A DNA stretch of 64,000 bases from Desulfobulbaceae bacterium (lineage in GTDB: Bacteria > Desulfobacterota > Desulfobulbia > Desulfobulbales > Desulfocapsaceae): the NCBI GenBank assembly GCA_024636345.1, contig JAGXHG010000005.1, positions 1 through 64,000 on the forward strand. The letters run 5' to 3'. Shown one piece after another: positions 1-8,854 of the stretch (positions within the stretch are counted from its first letter, which is position 1; each line of letters begins with the position of its first letter). Made by a program: the position numbers and the translations under genes. Below the pieces are notes generated by a model. It was not told where the DNA came from and did not search any database. It worked only from the letters and a program-made list of their open reading frames with translations.

Positions 1-1
1 T

Positions 2-832
2 GGCTGTGCCGGGGCTATCATTGATCTGCTGGAGCCGGAGCTGCCCTTTACCTTTATCAAGGCCTTTCATGAGCCGGACGGCACCTTTCCCCATGGCGTC
101 CCCAACCCCCTGCTCCCGGAAAAACGGGAAGAGACCGGGAGGCTGGTGCGTGAGCATGGGGCGGATCTGGGGATTGCCTGGGATGGTGATTTTGATCGCT
201 GTTTTTTCTGGGACGCCCATGGTAATTTTATTGAGGGATATTATATTGTCGGCCTGCTGGCCCTGGAACTCCTCACCCAGGAGCCGGGCGGCAAGATCCT
301 TCATGATCCGCGTCTGGTCTGGAATACCCAGGAGCTGGTGCAGGGTGCGGGCGGCATCCCGGTGATGACCCGGACCGGCCATGCCTTTATCAAGGAGCGG
401 ATGCGGCAGGAGGATGCGATTTATGGCGGCGAGATGTCCGCCCATCATTATTTCCGGGATTTTGGCTATTGTGATTCCGGGATGATCCCCTGGCTGTTGA
501 TCTGCTCGCTTCTGTGCAGAAGCTCGACAACCCTTGCCAGCCAGGTGAAAGACCGGATGGCGGCCTATCCGGTCTCAGGTGAGATCAACAGCGTGGTGGA
601 TGACCCGGATGCGGCCATTGCCCGGGTCAAGGCGCGATTTTCTCAAGGGGAAGAGGATGATACCGACGGTCTGAGTGTGACTTTTCCTAAGTTTCGGTTT
701 AATATCCGCAAGTCAAATACTGAACCACTGCTCCGCTTGAATGTGGAGAGCCGCAATGATCCTGCGTTGCTTGCAGAAAAAACCAGGGAGCTGCTGGCCC
801 TGATCAGGGATAACAGAGAGTCGAAAGAATAA
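2..832 (+). CDS. manB: Phosphomannomutase (5' end outside window)
   Basis: Converts mannose-6-phosphate to mannose-1-phosphate for GDP-mannose synthesis in the cytoplasm. The reading frame is open from base 2, so the gene enters from the left. About 276 residues are visible, the C-terminal 60% of a protein of about 456 residues in the CpsG/ManB family. Visible motifs are the metal loop DGDFDR (bases 182-199), the sugar-binding loop GGEMSAHH (about 427-450) and the phosphate-binding segment [15 protein letters not shown] near the end. The phosphoserine loop lies outside the window. It is followed 36 bases later by manC, and the two serve consecutive steps. Family assignment is firm. Whether it also acts on phosphoglucose cannot be decided. 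Confidence 0.93.
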   Translation, partial: GCAGAIIDLLEPELPFTFIKAFHEPDGTFPHGVPNPLLPEKREETGRLVREHGADLGIAWDGDFDRCFFWDAHGNFIEGYYIVGLLALELLTQEPGGKILHDPRLVWNTQELVQGAGGIPVMTRTGHAFIKERMRQEDAIYGGEMSAHHYFRDFGYCDSGMIPWLLICSLLCRSSTTLASQVKDRMAAYPVSGEINSVVDDPDAAIARVKARFSQGEEDDTDGLSVTFPKFRFNIRKSNTEPLLRLNVESRNDPALLAEKTRELLALIRDNRESKE

Positions 833-868
833 GCAGAAAAGTGACAGCCAATTTCAAGGAGAAATAAC

Positions 869-2305
869 GTGTATAAAATCCAACCCGTCATCCTGGCCGG
901 TGGCACCGGGTCCAGACTGTGGCCCCTGTCCCGGGAATTGTATCCCAAGCAGCTTCTGCCCTTGATTGATGAGACCTCACTGCTCCAGACCACGGTACTG
1001 CGGGTCTGTCAACTTGCGGATGTGCTGGCCCCGGTGGTGGTGGTCGGTGAGGAACATCGTTTTATTACCCGTAGTCAGATTGATGCCCTGGGGGTTGTTA
1101 CAGCGTATTCCATCCTCCTTGAGCCCCTCGGCCGGAATACAGCGCCGGCGGTCTGTGGGGCCGTGGAATTCTGCGCCCTGACAGACGATGATGACACCAT
1201 CGTCCTGGTGCTGCCTGCCGATCATCTGATCCTGCGTCAGGATGCATTTGCCGAGGCGGTGCGGAAGGCTGCCGAGCTGGCCTCTGAGGGGGCCATTGTT
1301 ACCTTCGGGATTGAACCGCAGTGTCCGGAAACAGGTTATGGCTACATAGAACGGGGAGAGGGCGGGTCTGTCCTCTCGTTTAAGGAAAAGCCCGATCTGG
1401 CCACGGCCATGGACTATGTTGAGAGTGGAAATTACTTCTGGAACAGTGGGATGTTTGCTTTTTCCATCAAAACCTTTCGTGAGGAGATGGAAATCCATGC
1501 CCCGGAGATGCTCACTGCCATGGCAGAAGCCGTCCGTCATGGTACGCGTGATGGAAAATTTTATCGCCTGGACAGCAGGGCCATGGCCAGCTCTCCCAGT
1601 GACTCCATAGATTATGCCTTGATGGAAAAGACCGATAAGGCAGCGGTGGTAGCAGCAAATCTTGACTGGAGTGATATCGGTTCATGGAAGGCCTTGTGGG
1701 AGATTTCCAACAAGGACGAGCAGGGAAATGTCACTGTTGGGGATGTGATTTTGGAAGAGACCAGGAATTGTATGGTCCGTTCAGAAAGTAAGTTGGTGGC
1801 AACCGTTGGCCTCGAAGACACGCTGGTGGTTGAGACCGCCGATGCGGTTCTGGTGGCGCCCTTGTCGCGGTCCCAGGATGTGAAAAAGATCGTGACCAGG
1901 CTGAAGAAAAAACAGCGTGATGAGTTCAGGATTCACCGCACGGTTTTTCGTCCTTGGGGTAGTTATACAGTCCTTGAGCAGCAGCCGCGGTATCAGATCA
2001 AGCGGATAACGGTCTATCCAGGAAAAAAGCTTTCTCTGCAGATGCATCACCATCGGCATGAACACTGGGTGATTGTCACCGGGACTGCCCGGATCACCAA
2101 TGGTGATGAGACCTTTTTATTACATGAGAACCAGTCGACCTATATCCCGTCCGGCGTTCAGCATAGGCTGGAAAATCCAGGAGTTATTGAACTGGAGCTT
2201 ATAGAGGTGCAGAATGGCAGTTATCTGGGTGAGGACGATATTGTTCGTTTTGATGATGATTATGGCCGGGGGGCTGCCCGGGAAGAGGTGACAGAGGCTG
2301 AGTGA
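869..2305 (+). CDS. manC: Mannose-1-phosphate guanylyltransferase / mannose-6-phosphate isomerase
   Basis: Bifunctional type II enzyme of 478 residues, making GDP-mannose from mannose-1-phosphate and usually also isomerising fructose-6-phosphate. The N-terminal nucleotidyltransferase signature GGTGSRLWP is at residues 11-19. The C-terminal cupin half carries the likely metal-binding stretch QMHHHRHEHW near residues 390-400. The start is GTG at 869, preceded by AAGGAG at 856-861. It lies directly behind manB, and its stop overlaps the mtgA start as GTGA, so the three genes are probably one transcript. The product likely feeds surface polysaccharide or O-antigen synthesis. Confidence 0.95.
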   Translation: MYKIQPVILAGGTGSRLWPLSRELYPKQLLPLIDETSLLQTTVLRVCQLADVLAPVVVVGEEHRFITRSQIDALGVVTAYSILLEPLGRNTAPAVCGAVEFCALTDDDDTIVLVLPADHLILRQDAFAEAVRKAAELASEGAIVTFGIEPQCPETGYGYIERGEGGSVLSFKEKPDLATAMDYVESGNYFWNSGMFAFSIKTFREEMEIHAPEMLTAMAEAVRHGTRDGKFYRLDSRAMASSPSDSIDYALMEKTDKAAVVAANLDWSDIGSWKALWEISNKDEQGNVTVGDVILEETRNCMVRSESKLVATVGLEDTLVVETADAVLVAPLSRSQDVKKIVTRLKKKQRDEFRIHRTVFRPWGSYTVLEQQPRYQIKRITVYPGKKLSLQMHHHRHEHWVIVTGTARITNGDETFLLHENQSTYIPSGVQHRLENPGVIELELIEVQNGSYLGEDDIVRFDDDYGRGAAREEVTEAE

Positions 2306-3027
2306 GATTCGTCAATCTGCGTGCGCTCCGGCGTATCTTCTTGCAGGGTGTTGGTCTCTTTCTGGCTGGAAGTGTCGTCCTGACCCTTTTGTTCCGTTGG
2401 GTACCTCTGCCCTTGAGTTCCCTGATGCTCCAGCGTCAGATTGCAGCGAAATGGCAGGGTGATCATGGGTATCGGTTGGTCCATACCTGGGTCAGCCTGG
2501 ATCAAATCTCTTTGTATGCCCCTCTGGCCGTGATTGCCGCTGAAGATCAGAAGTTTTTTGAGCATGATGGCTTTGATTTTGACGCCATGGGCAAGGCCTG
2601 GCAGGCGAACCAGCATCGACGTCGGCCACTTGGGGCAAGCACCATCTCGCAACAGGTGGCTAAAAATATCTATCTCTGGCCGGGACGAACCTTTTTTCGT
2701 AAAGGGGTTGAGGCCTGGTTTACCTTGCTGCTTGAAGGATTGTGGCCGAAACAGCGGATCCTTGAGGTCTATCTTAATGTGGCGGAGTTCGGTCCAGGGA
2801 TCTTTGGGGTTGAGGCTGCCAGCCGTACCTATTTTCATAAGTCAGCCATCAGGCTGACCTCACCTGAAGCAGCACTTCTTGCCGCAATCCTACCCAGTCC
2901 TCTGCGTTCTGACCTTGATCATCCAACAAGCTATATCCTCAGTCGCGCCAGGCACATCGAGCGCCAGATGAAACTCATGGGCGGCGGCGCATATCTGAAA
3001 AAGAATATCAGTCCTGAAAAAGAATAA
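2302..3027 (+). CDS. mtgA: Monofunctional biosynthetic peptidoglycan transglycosylase
   Basis: A GT51-family glycan polymerase of 241 residues, the usual MtgA length (E. coli 242). A single N-terminal membrane segment spans about residues 15-32. The donor-site motif EDQKFFEHDG has its glutamate at residue 81. It is followed by STISQQVAKN, and later by ILEVYLNVAEFGPGIFGVE, all characteristic of GT51. No transpeptidase domain follows, so it is not a class A PBP. The GTG start overlaps the manC stop by four bases, implying translational coupling. It polymerises lipid II into glycan strands on the outer face of the inner membrane. Confidence 0.93.
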   Translation: MRFVNLRALRRIFLQGVGLFLAGSVVLTLLFRWVPLPLSSLMLQRQIAAKWQGDHGYRLVHTWVSLDQISLYAPLAVIAAEDQKFFEHDGFDFDAMGKAWQANQHRRRPLGASTISQQVAKNIYLWPGRTFFRKGVEAWFTLLLEGLWPKQRILEVYLNVAEFGPGIFGVEAASRTYFHKSAIRLTSPEAALLAAILPSPLRSDLDHPTSYILSRARHIERQMKLMGGGAYLKKNISPEKE

Positions 3028-3084
3028 GGGGAGCAGCAGCAGATCTATTCTTGCGGAAAAGATTCGCTTGCTGCTCCCTGTTAC

Positions 3085-3124
3085 ATTGTATGAGAGTGAC
3101 ACCACATGTGTACTCTCATACAAT
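3085..3124. terminator. 12-bp perfect inverted repeat between convergent genes
   Basis: ATTGTATGAGAG (3085-3096) pairs perfectly with CTCTCATACAAT (3113-3124) around a 16-base loop. It sits between the end of mtgA and the end of the convergent cytochrome gene. No long T-run follows on either strand, so terminator function is inferred from position. A weaker GC-rich repeat (GGAGCAGCAG near 3031 with TTGCTGCTCC near 3068) lies just upstream. Confidence 0.5.
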
Positions 3125-3134
3125 ATCTTCTCTC

Positions 3135-4454
3135 TTAATCTCCCGAACCACCCTGGTGTGGGCCTTCATTTCTGTCCGGATTGTTAGTATGGCAGACAGT
3201 GCACGTGTCAATGGTTCCTGCATGACCTTGCAGGAGAATTGACTGGATATTGTCATTTGGTTGTATTGAAGGATATATGGCATGCTGACTGCCATGGCAT
3301 GCCTGGCAGTAGATGCCTTGGTGTCCTTTAGAGAAGCGGTATAACGTGCCACTGTTTTCAGCATACGCTGCATCATGACACTGTGCACAACGTGGTTCGT
3401 CAATCCAGGGTCTGCGGTTTGGGTTGGCAACAGCGGTAAGGTTGCCGTGACAGTCGTAGCAGGTTTTTCCTGCCGTAAACATGGCTCCGCGTAAACATTT
3501 TGTCTGGGCGCCAGGGTGACAGGCATAACAGGTTCCTTCCATTGTTCCATCGTCAATACCCGCACTTGCATGTTTTCCGTGGATGGCGTTAGATAGATTC
3601 GGAATCCCTGGCTTACCGGTAGTACCAAGGGCGTTTGAACCGTGGCAACTGGCACAAAGCACAGGTCGTTGAGCCATGAGGGTAGTAGCGTGTTTTTGAT
3701 CATGGAGTGTGAGAATGTTCTGTTTCACGACGCGGGTGGCGATGCCGGGATTCCCACGTCCATTATCATTGTGGCAGTATTCACAATGCAGTTCGGTAGA
3801 AACAGGGGCCACGGTCTGGGTGCTGGCTAAAATATTGCCGCTGGCGTCCTTGGCCACAATTTCGGCCACTTGATAGGGATACGGTTTGATTAGATTGCTG
3901 TCAAGATATTCGGTGAGCGGGATTGCCTCGGCAACGAAATGGTCGCCAGCTGCTTGCATGCGTCCGCTGAGGCCATTTCCTGTTAAACCAATATTGGGGG
4001 GGAGGGGTTGGGGCAACCCAAAAAGTTTCTGAGCATATTGCCAGAAGTTTGTTTTGTTGTCAGAGCGGGTATTGCCAAGGATCCGATATTCGACGGTAAT
4101 ATTAGAGGTAACAATTGCAGGTTCGTCACCACGATGAATAACCTGTGCCCACAAGGTGTTGTAAGGGGGAAGAGTTGCAAAATCTTCAAAACTGGGATCC
4201 ATGCAATGCATCCCCAGATCATTCCAGGCAATGATGGTATATTGCCCATTCCCTGGAGGTGGTGTTCCAAGCCCAGGAGGCGGAGCAGGGTCGTGCGAGA
4301 CGATTGCGGGAAGAAAGAGGAAAAAACTAGATTTTGCTTCAGTAATACAAGGTAGAGTCAACAGGCAGATGATGCCAAGAACAGGTATGGCTATCATGGC
4401 CTGCAAGGGAGCAAGACGTGTCAATAGATGGTACTTTTGGCTACACATGTTCAT
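3135..4454 (-). CDS. Secreted seven-haem c-type cytochrome
   Basis: A 439-residue protein with an N-terminal hydrophobic signal segment (about residues 15-40) and seven CXXCH haem-attachment motifs: CEYCH, CASCH, CYACH, CYDCH, CAQCH, CQACH and CTVCH, all in the C-terminal half. The N-terminal half holds a conserved-looking NDLGMHCMD segment that I associate with uncharacterised deltaproteobacterial cytochromes. The start is at 4454 with AAGGAGAG about eight bases upstream. Probably periplasmic or outer-surface electron transfer; donor and acceptor are unknown. It appears monocistronic. Confidence 0.85.
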   Translation of the reverse strand: MNMCSQKYHLLTRLAPLQAMIAIPVLGIICLLTLPCITEAKSSFFLFLPAIVSHDPAPPPGLGTPPPGNGQYTIIAWNDLGMHCMDPSFEDFATLPPYNTLWAQVIHRGDEPAIVTSNITVEYRILGNTRSDNKTNFWQYAQKLFGLPQPLPPNIGLTGNGLSGRMQAAGDHFVAEAIPLTEYLDSNLIKPYPYQVAEIVAKDASGNILASTQTVAPVSTELHCEYCHNDNGRGNPGIATRVVKQNILTLHDQKHATTLMAQRPVLCASCHGSNALGTTGKPGIPNLSNAIHGKHASAGIDDGTMEGTCYACHPGAQTKCLRGAMFTAGKTCYDCHGNLTAVANPNRRPWIDEPRCAQCHDAAYAENSGTLYRFSKGHQGIYCQACHGSQHAIYPSIQPNDNIQSILLQGHAGTIDTCTVCHTNNPDRNEGPHQGGSGD

Positions 4455-4865
4455 GACACTCTCTCCTTGTTTATTGTGCCATCATGGCAGATCGTTAACA
4501 GCAATTGCTTATATAGCATCCTTAAAACGGAGGTGAAGGGAAATGATATTTAATACTATTATAAAAAATAATATCATCGATCTTTGTTTATTTCAAGAAG
4601 AGCTGGACATTTTTAAAAGATACTTTCATTGAGTGCTTTCAGGTCCAGTTTATTAAAAAATGTGTTTTCATTGCAATTGCAAGAAGATGTTAAACGGCAG
4701 ACTTCACTTGATTCAGGATGTGAGCGAAAATTGTCTCTTTGGTATTTGGCGCCATTTTGTCGATTATTATTCAATAATACAATGAATGAGGGGAATGCAG
4801 ACGCATAAGGTCATGGTTTTAACATAACCTCGTTTTTGGGAAGAAGGGGATGGGCGAAGATGATG
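4455..4865. promoter_or_regulatory. 411-base AT-rich gap, upstream region of the cytochrome gene
   Basis: No coding frame is convincing here. An 8-bp perfect inverted repeat, ATGATATT (4543-4550) / AATATCAT (4570-4577), lies about 90 bases upstream of the cytochrome start. It could be an operator, but nothing identifies the regulator. The right part is simply the 3' flank of the moeA-like gene. Confidence 0.3.
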
Positions 4866-6068
4866 TCAGCCCCGGAAGGGCGAGCGGGTTAGATGTGCCT
4901 GAATCCAATCACCTGCGCGAAGTTGTCGGCGGTGGGCAGGGCAGAGCAGGTAACAGGACGTGGCCTCGCTCTGCCGGGGTAGGCGGGCTGTGCATATCCC
5001 GGCATGGATTTGGAAGATGCCACTTTTAAGACAGAGTGTTTTGTCCTCAGGACAGGTAATGGGTTCTGTAAGGCGAATTTTCACGATCTCAGGGAGGCAC
5101 CGTTTTATGCCCTGCAAGGAAAGCAGGGCAGGTCTCACTAATTCATGAAAGAGCAGGTGTACGGCAGGCGGCGGACCCGGCAGGCCAAAAAAGAGACTCT
5201 GGCCCAGGGTGCCGAAGAGGGTGGCTTTTCCCGGACGTAGATTGAGAGCGTTATAGATCACTTGACCACCGGCCTCAATAAAGGCGTCTTCCAGCAGGTC
5301 ATATTTTCCGGGTCCCATACCGCCGGTGGAAATAATAACATCAGTTTTGTCGGGATCAAGAGTGGCGAAGACCCGGCGTAGTTCATTCTTATTGTCTCCG
5401 ACCAAGCCGCAGTCAGTGGGGATGGCCCCGGAGAGTTGTGTCAGGCTGTTTAGTAGAAAACGATTTTCTGAAACCTTCTGGCCGCTTAATTTTGTCGCTG
5501 TCGGTCCTACAAGTTCATTACCAGTGCAGAAAAAACTGACCCTTGGCCGAAGATGAACAGGAACTTCGGTGTATCCGACACCAGCCAGCAGTGCCTGATG
5601 CTCAGGATGGATTGGAGTCCCGGCCGGAACAACTACCTTTCCTTGTGCAATCTCACTTCCCTTGGTTCGGATAAACGAATTCTTTGCCAGTAAACCTTTT
5701 GAAGAGATGAGCAGGATGTCACCTTCGACCATACATTGTTCCTGCGGGATGACCCTGACCCCACCCGCTGGGATCAGGGCCCCGGTCATAATGCGCCAGG
5801 CCTCCCCTTTGGCCATATGGTCTTTGCAGGTATCACCAGCGGCAATCTCCCCGCCTATCCGGTATTTCCCATGGACATCCGTACTTGCGCCCAGGACAAA
5901 ACCATCACGGGTAGAATGATTAAACGCTGGCAAGGGGAGCATGGCCGGCAAGGAGCGTGAGGATACACGATGCAGTGCTTCTTCAAGAACAATGGATTGA
6001 ACAGGCAGGGCCGAGGCCTGTTCAAGGATAAGTCTGTGGGCTGTCTGCAGGTCAAAGGGGGGGGGCAT
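4866..6068 (-). CDS. moeA: MoeA-family molybdopterin molybdenumtransferase
   Basis: A 400-residue MoeA-family protein, which inserts molybdate or tungstate into adenylated molybdopterin. Typical features are STRDGFVL near residue 52, MTGALIPAG near 95, the FFCTGNELVG strand, the MoCF_biosynth signature ISTGGMGPGKYD, and GLPGPPPAVHLLFHELVRP near the C-terminus. The usual GxPxSA-type segment has PPPA instead. The gene follows the metV cluster on the same strand but is separated from it by a strong terminator, so it probably has its own promoter or depends on read-through. This is one of three MoeA-type genes in the window. Confidence 0.88.
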   Translation of the reverse strand: MPPPFDLQTAHRLILEQASALPVQSIVLEEALHRVSSRSLPAMLPLPAFNHSTRDGFVLGASTDVHGKYRIGGEIAAGDTCKDHMAKGEAWRIMTGALIPAGGVRVIPQEQCMVEGDILLISSKGLLAKNSFIRTKGSEIAQGKVVVPAGTPIHPEHQALLAGVGYTEVPVHLRPRVSFFCTGNELVGPTATKLSGQKVSENRFLLNSLTQLSGAIPTDCGLVGDNKNELRRVFATLDPDKTDVIISTGGMGPGKYDLLEDAFIEAGGQVIYNALNLRPGKATLFGTLGQSLFFGLPGPPPAVHLLFHELVRPALLSLQGIKRCLPEIVKIRLTEPITCPEDKTLCLKSGIFQIHAGICTARLPRQSEATSCYLLCPAHRRQLRAGDWIQAHLTRSPFRG

Positions 6069-6102
6069 GGTTTTGTTTTGGGGAGAGGAAAGGGGGACAA
6101 AA

Positions 6103-6138
6103 AAAAACGTATCTGCATTTGATTACAGATACGTTTTT
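6103..6138 (-). terminator. Intrinsic terminator of the metV cluster
   Basis: AAAAACGTATCTG (6103-6115) and CAGATACGTTTTT (6126-6138) form a perfect 13-bp stem with a 10-base loop. On the minus strand the stem is followed by a run of nine T. It lies between metV and the moeA-like gene. Confidence 0.82.
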
Positions 6139-6223
6139 CGTATTTTTTTAAAGATCTTGAAGAAACATCAGTTTTACAGATGTTTTGGAGCAGGAATCAT
6201 GCGGTTATTCCTTTTGATCTTCA

Positions 6224-6892
6224 TTAAAGAGTCAGATCGTCACGCACCGTCTTACGAGGGCCGCCATGACCAGCTGTTGACCAGTCACGGATGGGGGCAA
6301 TCGTCTCCATTTGCGACTGCTTGCCGAAACTGCCAAGACGGTCATGGATGGACTGCCAGATGCACTCGGTGTCTTTGTTGATTTCACATCTGCCACCCAC
6401 TGAGCCGCCGCAAGGACCGTTCATCAGGCTCTTGGCACAGCGGGCTACAGGGCAGAGGCCGCCGGTGAGATGGAGGACGCAGTTGCCGCATCCGGCACAC
6501 TGTTCCGTCCAGATACCTTGCTCTGCTGAGCCGCCGAAGAAGGTGGTGTTTAGCGCTGGATAGACCATGGTCTCCTTGCGCAGATTGGCAATGAAGTTGA
6601 CGCCGACTCCACAGGCTGTCGAGACAATGGCGTCGTATTGACCATCCCATTGGTCAATGGCATCGATATATTCCTTGTCGCACTGCCTGACCAGACTGCC
6701 TTCGATGACTTGAATGGTTTTCCCCTCTTTCTTCATACCAAGACGGATGAGTGCGGCCAGAGCTGCGGCCTCGCGTTCACCACCGGCTGAACAGACGGTT
6801 ACGCATCCGCGACAGGCCAGAACCAAAACTTTGGAGCAATCCTTTACCATTCCTATAATTTCAGCCATTGGCTTTCGTTCTGCGACAATCAT
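6224..6892 (-). CDS. metV: MetV-type methylenetetrahydrofolate reductase C-terminal family protein
   Basis: A 222-residue Cys-rich protein of the MTHFR C-terminal (MetV) family. Visible are an early CRGC...C segment, CGVGVNFIANLRKE, CAGCGNCVLHLTGGLCPVARC and LMNGPCGGSVGGRCE, the hallmark of MetV partners of bacterial Wood-Ljungdahl MetF. It is expected to bind zinc or Fe-S and to help pass electrons to or from methylene-THF reductase. An AGGAG lies eight bases before the ATG at 6892. It is the last gene of a trio with an MvhD-like and an HdrC-like protein. No metF is in the window, so the partner must be encoded elsewhere or the role differs. Confidence 0.85.
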   Translation of the reverse strand: MIVAERKPMAEIIGMVKDCSKVLVLACRGCVTVCSAGGEREAAALAALIRLGMKKEGKTIQVIEGSLVRQCDKEYIDAIDQWDGQYDAIVSTACGVGVNFIANLRKETMVYPALNTTFFGGSAEQGIWTEQCAGCGNCVLHLTGGLCPVARCAKSLMNGPCGGSVGGRCEINKDTECIWQSIHDRLGSFGKQSQMETIAPIRDWSTAGHGGPRKTVRDDLTL

Positions 6893-6989
6893 CCTCTACA
6901 CTCCTGATAAAAAAATAGTAGAACGTTGAAAATTGAACGGCTCAGCTTTCATGTCTGCTGGGTTCAACTCAGGTGTTCAACTTTACTTT

Positions 6990-7403
6990 TCAACTTTGAA
7001 ACGGACTTGGCCCAAGGGCACGGATCTTTTTATCCATTGCTATCCCTGCCGCAACAAATTCCGGATGCAGTCCACGGGGAAGGTGAAACATCTCTATCCT
7101 TCCACTCTCAACATCGAGCTCTTCCAGGGCTTTTTTCACGGCCGCAACTCTTTTGCCAGCCCTGACACTTCCCTTCACATTGTGACAGCCATCCACTGGA
7201 CAACCAACCACATAAACGCCGTCGGCGCCGTCTTCAAAGGCCTGCAATAAGGTTGTCACCTGCACTTTTCCGGTACATGGAACTCTGACCAGGTTAATGG
7301 ATGCCGGAAACCCAAGTTGTTGCAACTCTTTTCCTTTTTCAGCGCAACTCTGCTGTGATGCATAATGGCAACTGAACAGGGTTATCTTTGGTTCAAAACT
7401 CAT
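6990..7403 (-). CDS. MvhD-type hydrogenase iron-sulfur (delta) subunit
   Basis: A 137-residue protein from ATG 7403, chosen because GAGGAA precedes it; the frame is open to 7439. It matches the MvhD/FrhD delta-subunit family: a conserved N-terminal FSCHYASQQSC, the middle segment VPCTGKVQVTTLLQAFEDGADGV, VVGCPVDGCHNVKG, then a short helix-rich tail. Such proteins carry a [2Fe-2S] cluster and link hydrogenases or dehydrogenases to HdrA. Here it sits between an HdrC-like and a MetV-like gene without hydrogenase or HdrA nearby, so it probably relays electrons inside an HdrC-MvhD-MetV module. Confidence 0.88.
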   Translation of the reverse strand: MSFEPKITLFSCHYASQQSCAEKGKELQQLGFPASINLVRVPCTGKVQVTTLLQAFEDGADGVYVVGCPVDGCHNVKGSVRAGKRVAAVKKALEELDVESGRIEMFHLPRGLHPEFVAAGIAMDKKIRALGPSPFQS

Positions 7404-7448
7404 TTTTATTCCTCGTCCCTCTAAACGACCTTTGCACACGCCGTCTGA

Positions 7449-8009
7449 TTAAGCACCGCAGGCTGCAATCAGCCGTCCATCCTCGGATTCATTCAGTCTG
7501 ATAGCCCGGGCTGGGCACTCTTCAACGCAGATCCCGCAGGCCCTGCATGTCTCAATGTCAATGACGGCCACGCCCTGCTTGTCAATTCTGGGAATGGACC
7601 AGGGGCAGACGCGAACACAGGTAAGGCAGGCGACACAGAGGTCACGCTCCACCTGGGCGGACTTACCCTTGTCTATCAGATCCTGCTCGCTGACATAACC
7701 CTCTTTCAGGGCCAGTTTGGCCAGCGCGCCCATGATCTCGGCAAAACGCACATCCTGTGGACAGACAAAAACACAGGATTTACACCCGGAGCAGTACCAG
7801 AGAAAGTCGGAACCGAGCAATCGATCCTTCATGCCCATCCGGATCATGTGAATAATCTTTCGTGGATCAAATTCAGGAATGGCCTGACTGACAGGGCATA
7901 TGCCGCTGCACGCCCCACACGAAAAACAACTGTTTAGATGTTCACCGCCTGGAACAGCAACAACCTCGCTGTTAAAGGCAGGAGTTAATGTAGTTACTGG
8001 TTTTCCCAT
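7449..8009 (-). CDS. HdrC-like protein with four [4Fe-4S] motifs
   Basis: The frame is open to 8090, but the ATG at 8009 gives a sensible N-terminus (MGKPVTTLTPAF) and 186 residues. Two HdrC-type clusters (CFSCGACSGICP and CSGCKSCVFVCP) come first. Two ferredoxin-type clusters (CVACLTCVRVCP and CRACGICVEECP) follow near the C-terminus. HdrC normally has only the first pair, so this is a fusion of HdrC with a bacterial 2x[4Fe-4S] ferredoxin. It is soluble and has no membrane segment. It is first in the cluster with mvhD and metV, which points to electron transfer to or from folate C1 metabolism. Confidence 0.85.
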   Translation of the reverse strand: MGKPVTTLTPAFNSEVVAVPGGEHLNSCFSCGACSGICPVSQAIPEFDPRKIIHMIRMGMKDRLLGSDFLWYCSGCKSCVFVCPQDVRFAEIMGALAKLALKEGYVSEQDLIDKGKSAQVERDLCVACLTCVRVCPWSIPRIDKQGVAVIDIETCRACGICVEECPARAIRLNESEDGRLIAACGA

Positions 8010-8220
8010 TTTGACAACTCTTGGCTTTTCGTCTTTCTTCTTCAGGTGGTAATCGAAAAAAACGACACCACGTTGACTGATACATTTCATAAAAGAAATT
8101 TATATCTACTTGAACCAACCATTTTTGTCAACAGGGGAAAATCATTATTAACTGATACCAGCAAGCCTTTAGCACACTTTTATTGTCTTGGAATATCGAT
8201 ACGGTAGGGCCATTAAATTC

Positions 8221-8249
8221 TTGACTTTGCCCTTGCCGCGTACCATAAA
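8221..8249 (+). promoter_or_regulatory. Possible sigma-70 promoter of hpt
   Basis: TTGACT (8221-8226) is spaced 17 bases from CATAAA (8244-8249), about 45 bases upstream of the hpt start. The intergenic region 8091-8293 also serves the divergent HdrC-like gene. Confidence 0.4.
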
Positions 8250-8293
8250 GAAGGTAGTATTTTTGCAATCAAAAGAAAATATAGGAGAGCAGT

Positions 8294-8824
8294 ATGCAGG
8301 AAGGTGATCGAGAAATTGTTTTGGATGCCCTTTCCATTCATGAGCGGGTTGTGCAACTGGGGCAGGATATCAGTCGTGATTATGCAGCCGGAAATTTGCT
8401 GATAATCGGAGTTCTGAAAGGTGCATTTATTTTTATGGCTGATTTGATTCGGGCCATTGATGTTCCGTTGGTGGTTGATTTTATTCAGATCTCTTCCTAT
8501 GGCCATGCTTCCTCTTCGTCAGGTGATATCATTGTGCGTAGCAAACCAACGATTGCCGTACAGGATTATGATCTGCTGCTGGTGGAAGATATCATTGACA
8601 GCGGCCTTACTCTCCAGTGGCTGAAAAACCATTTTATCTCCCAGGGAGCACGTTCAATCAAGATCTGTGCCCTTATTGATAAGGCGGAGCGTCGTGCCCA
8701 TCAGGTCCAGCTTGACTATTGCGGCTTTTCTATTCCTGATGGGTTTCTTGTTGGATATGGTCTTGATTTTAATGAGCAATATCGCCACCTACCGGCAATC
8801 TATCATCTTAAGACTCCTGTCTGA
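8294..8824 (+). CDS. hpt: Hypoxanthine phosphoribosyltransferase
   Basis: A 176-residue purine-salvage enzyme that transfers phosphoribose from PRPP to hypoxanthine or guanine. The PRPP-binding motif LLVEDIIDSGLTL lies near residues 95-107, and the N-terminal GVLKGAFIFMADL is the family's PPi loop region. The C-terminal VGYGLDFNEQYRHLPAIY is also diagnostic. The length is normal. AGGAGA precedes the ATG by about six bases. It stands 30 bases before a histidine-kinase gene, so the two may share a transcript although their functions are unrelated. Confidence 0.95.
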   Translation: MQEGDREIVLDALSIHERVVQLGQDISRDYAAGNLLIIGVLKGAFIFMADLIRAIDVPLVVDFIQISSYGHASSSSGDIIVRSKPTIAVQDYDLLLVEDIIDSGLTLQWLKNHFISQGARSIKICALIDKAERRAHQVQLDYCGFSIPDGFLVGYGLDFNEQYRHLPAIYHLKTPV

Positions 8825-8854
8825 TCCCAGATTTTAGAGTAGGTTTCTGAATCC

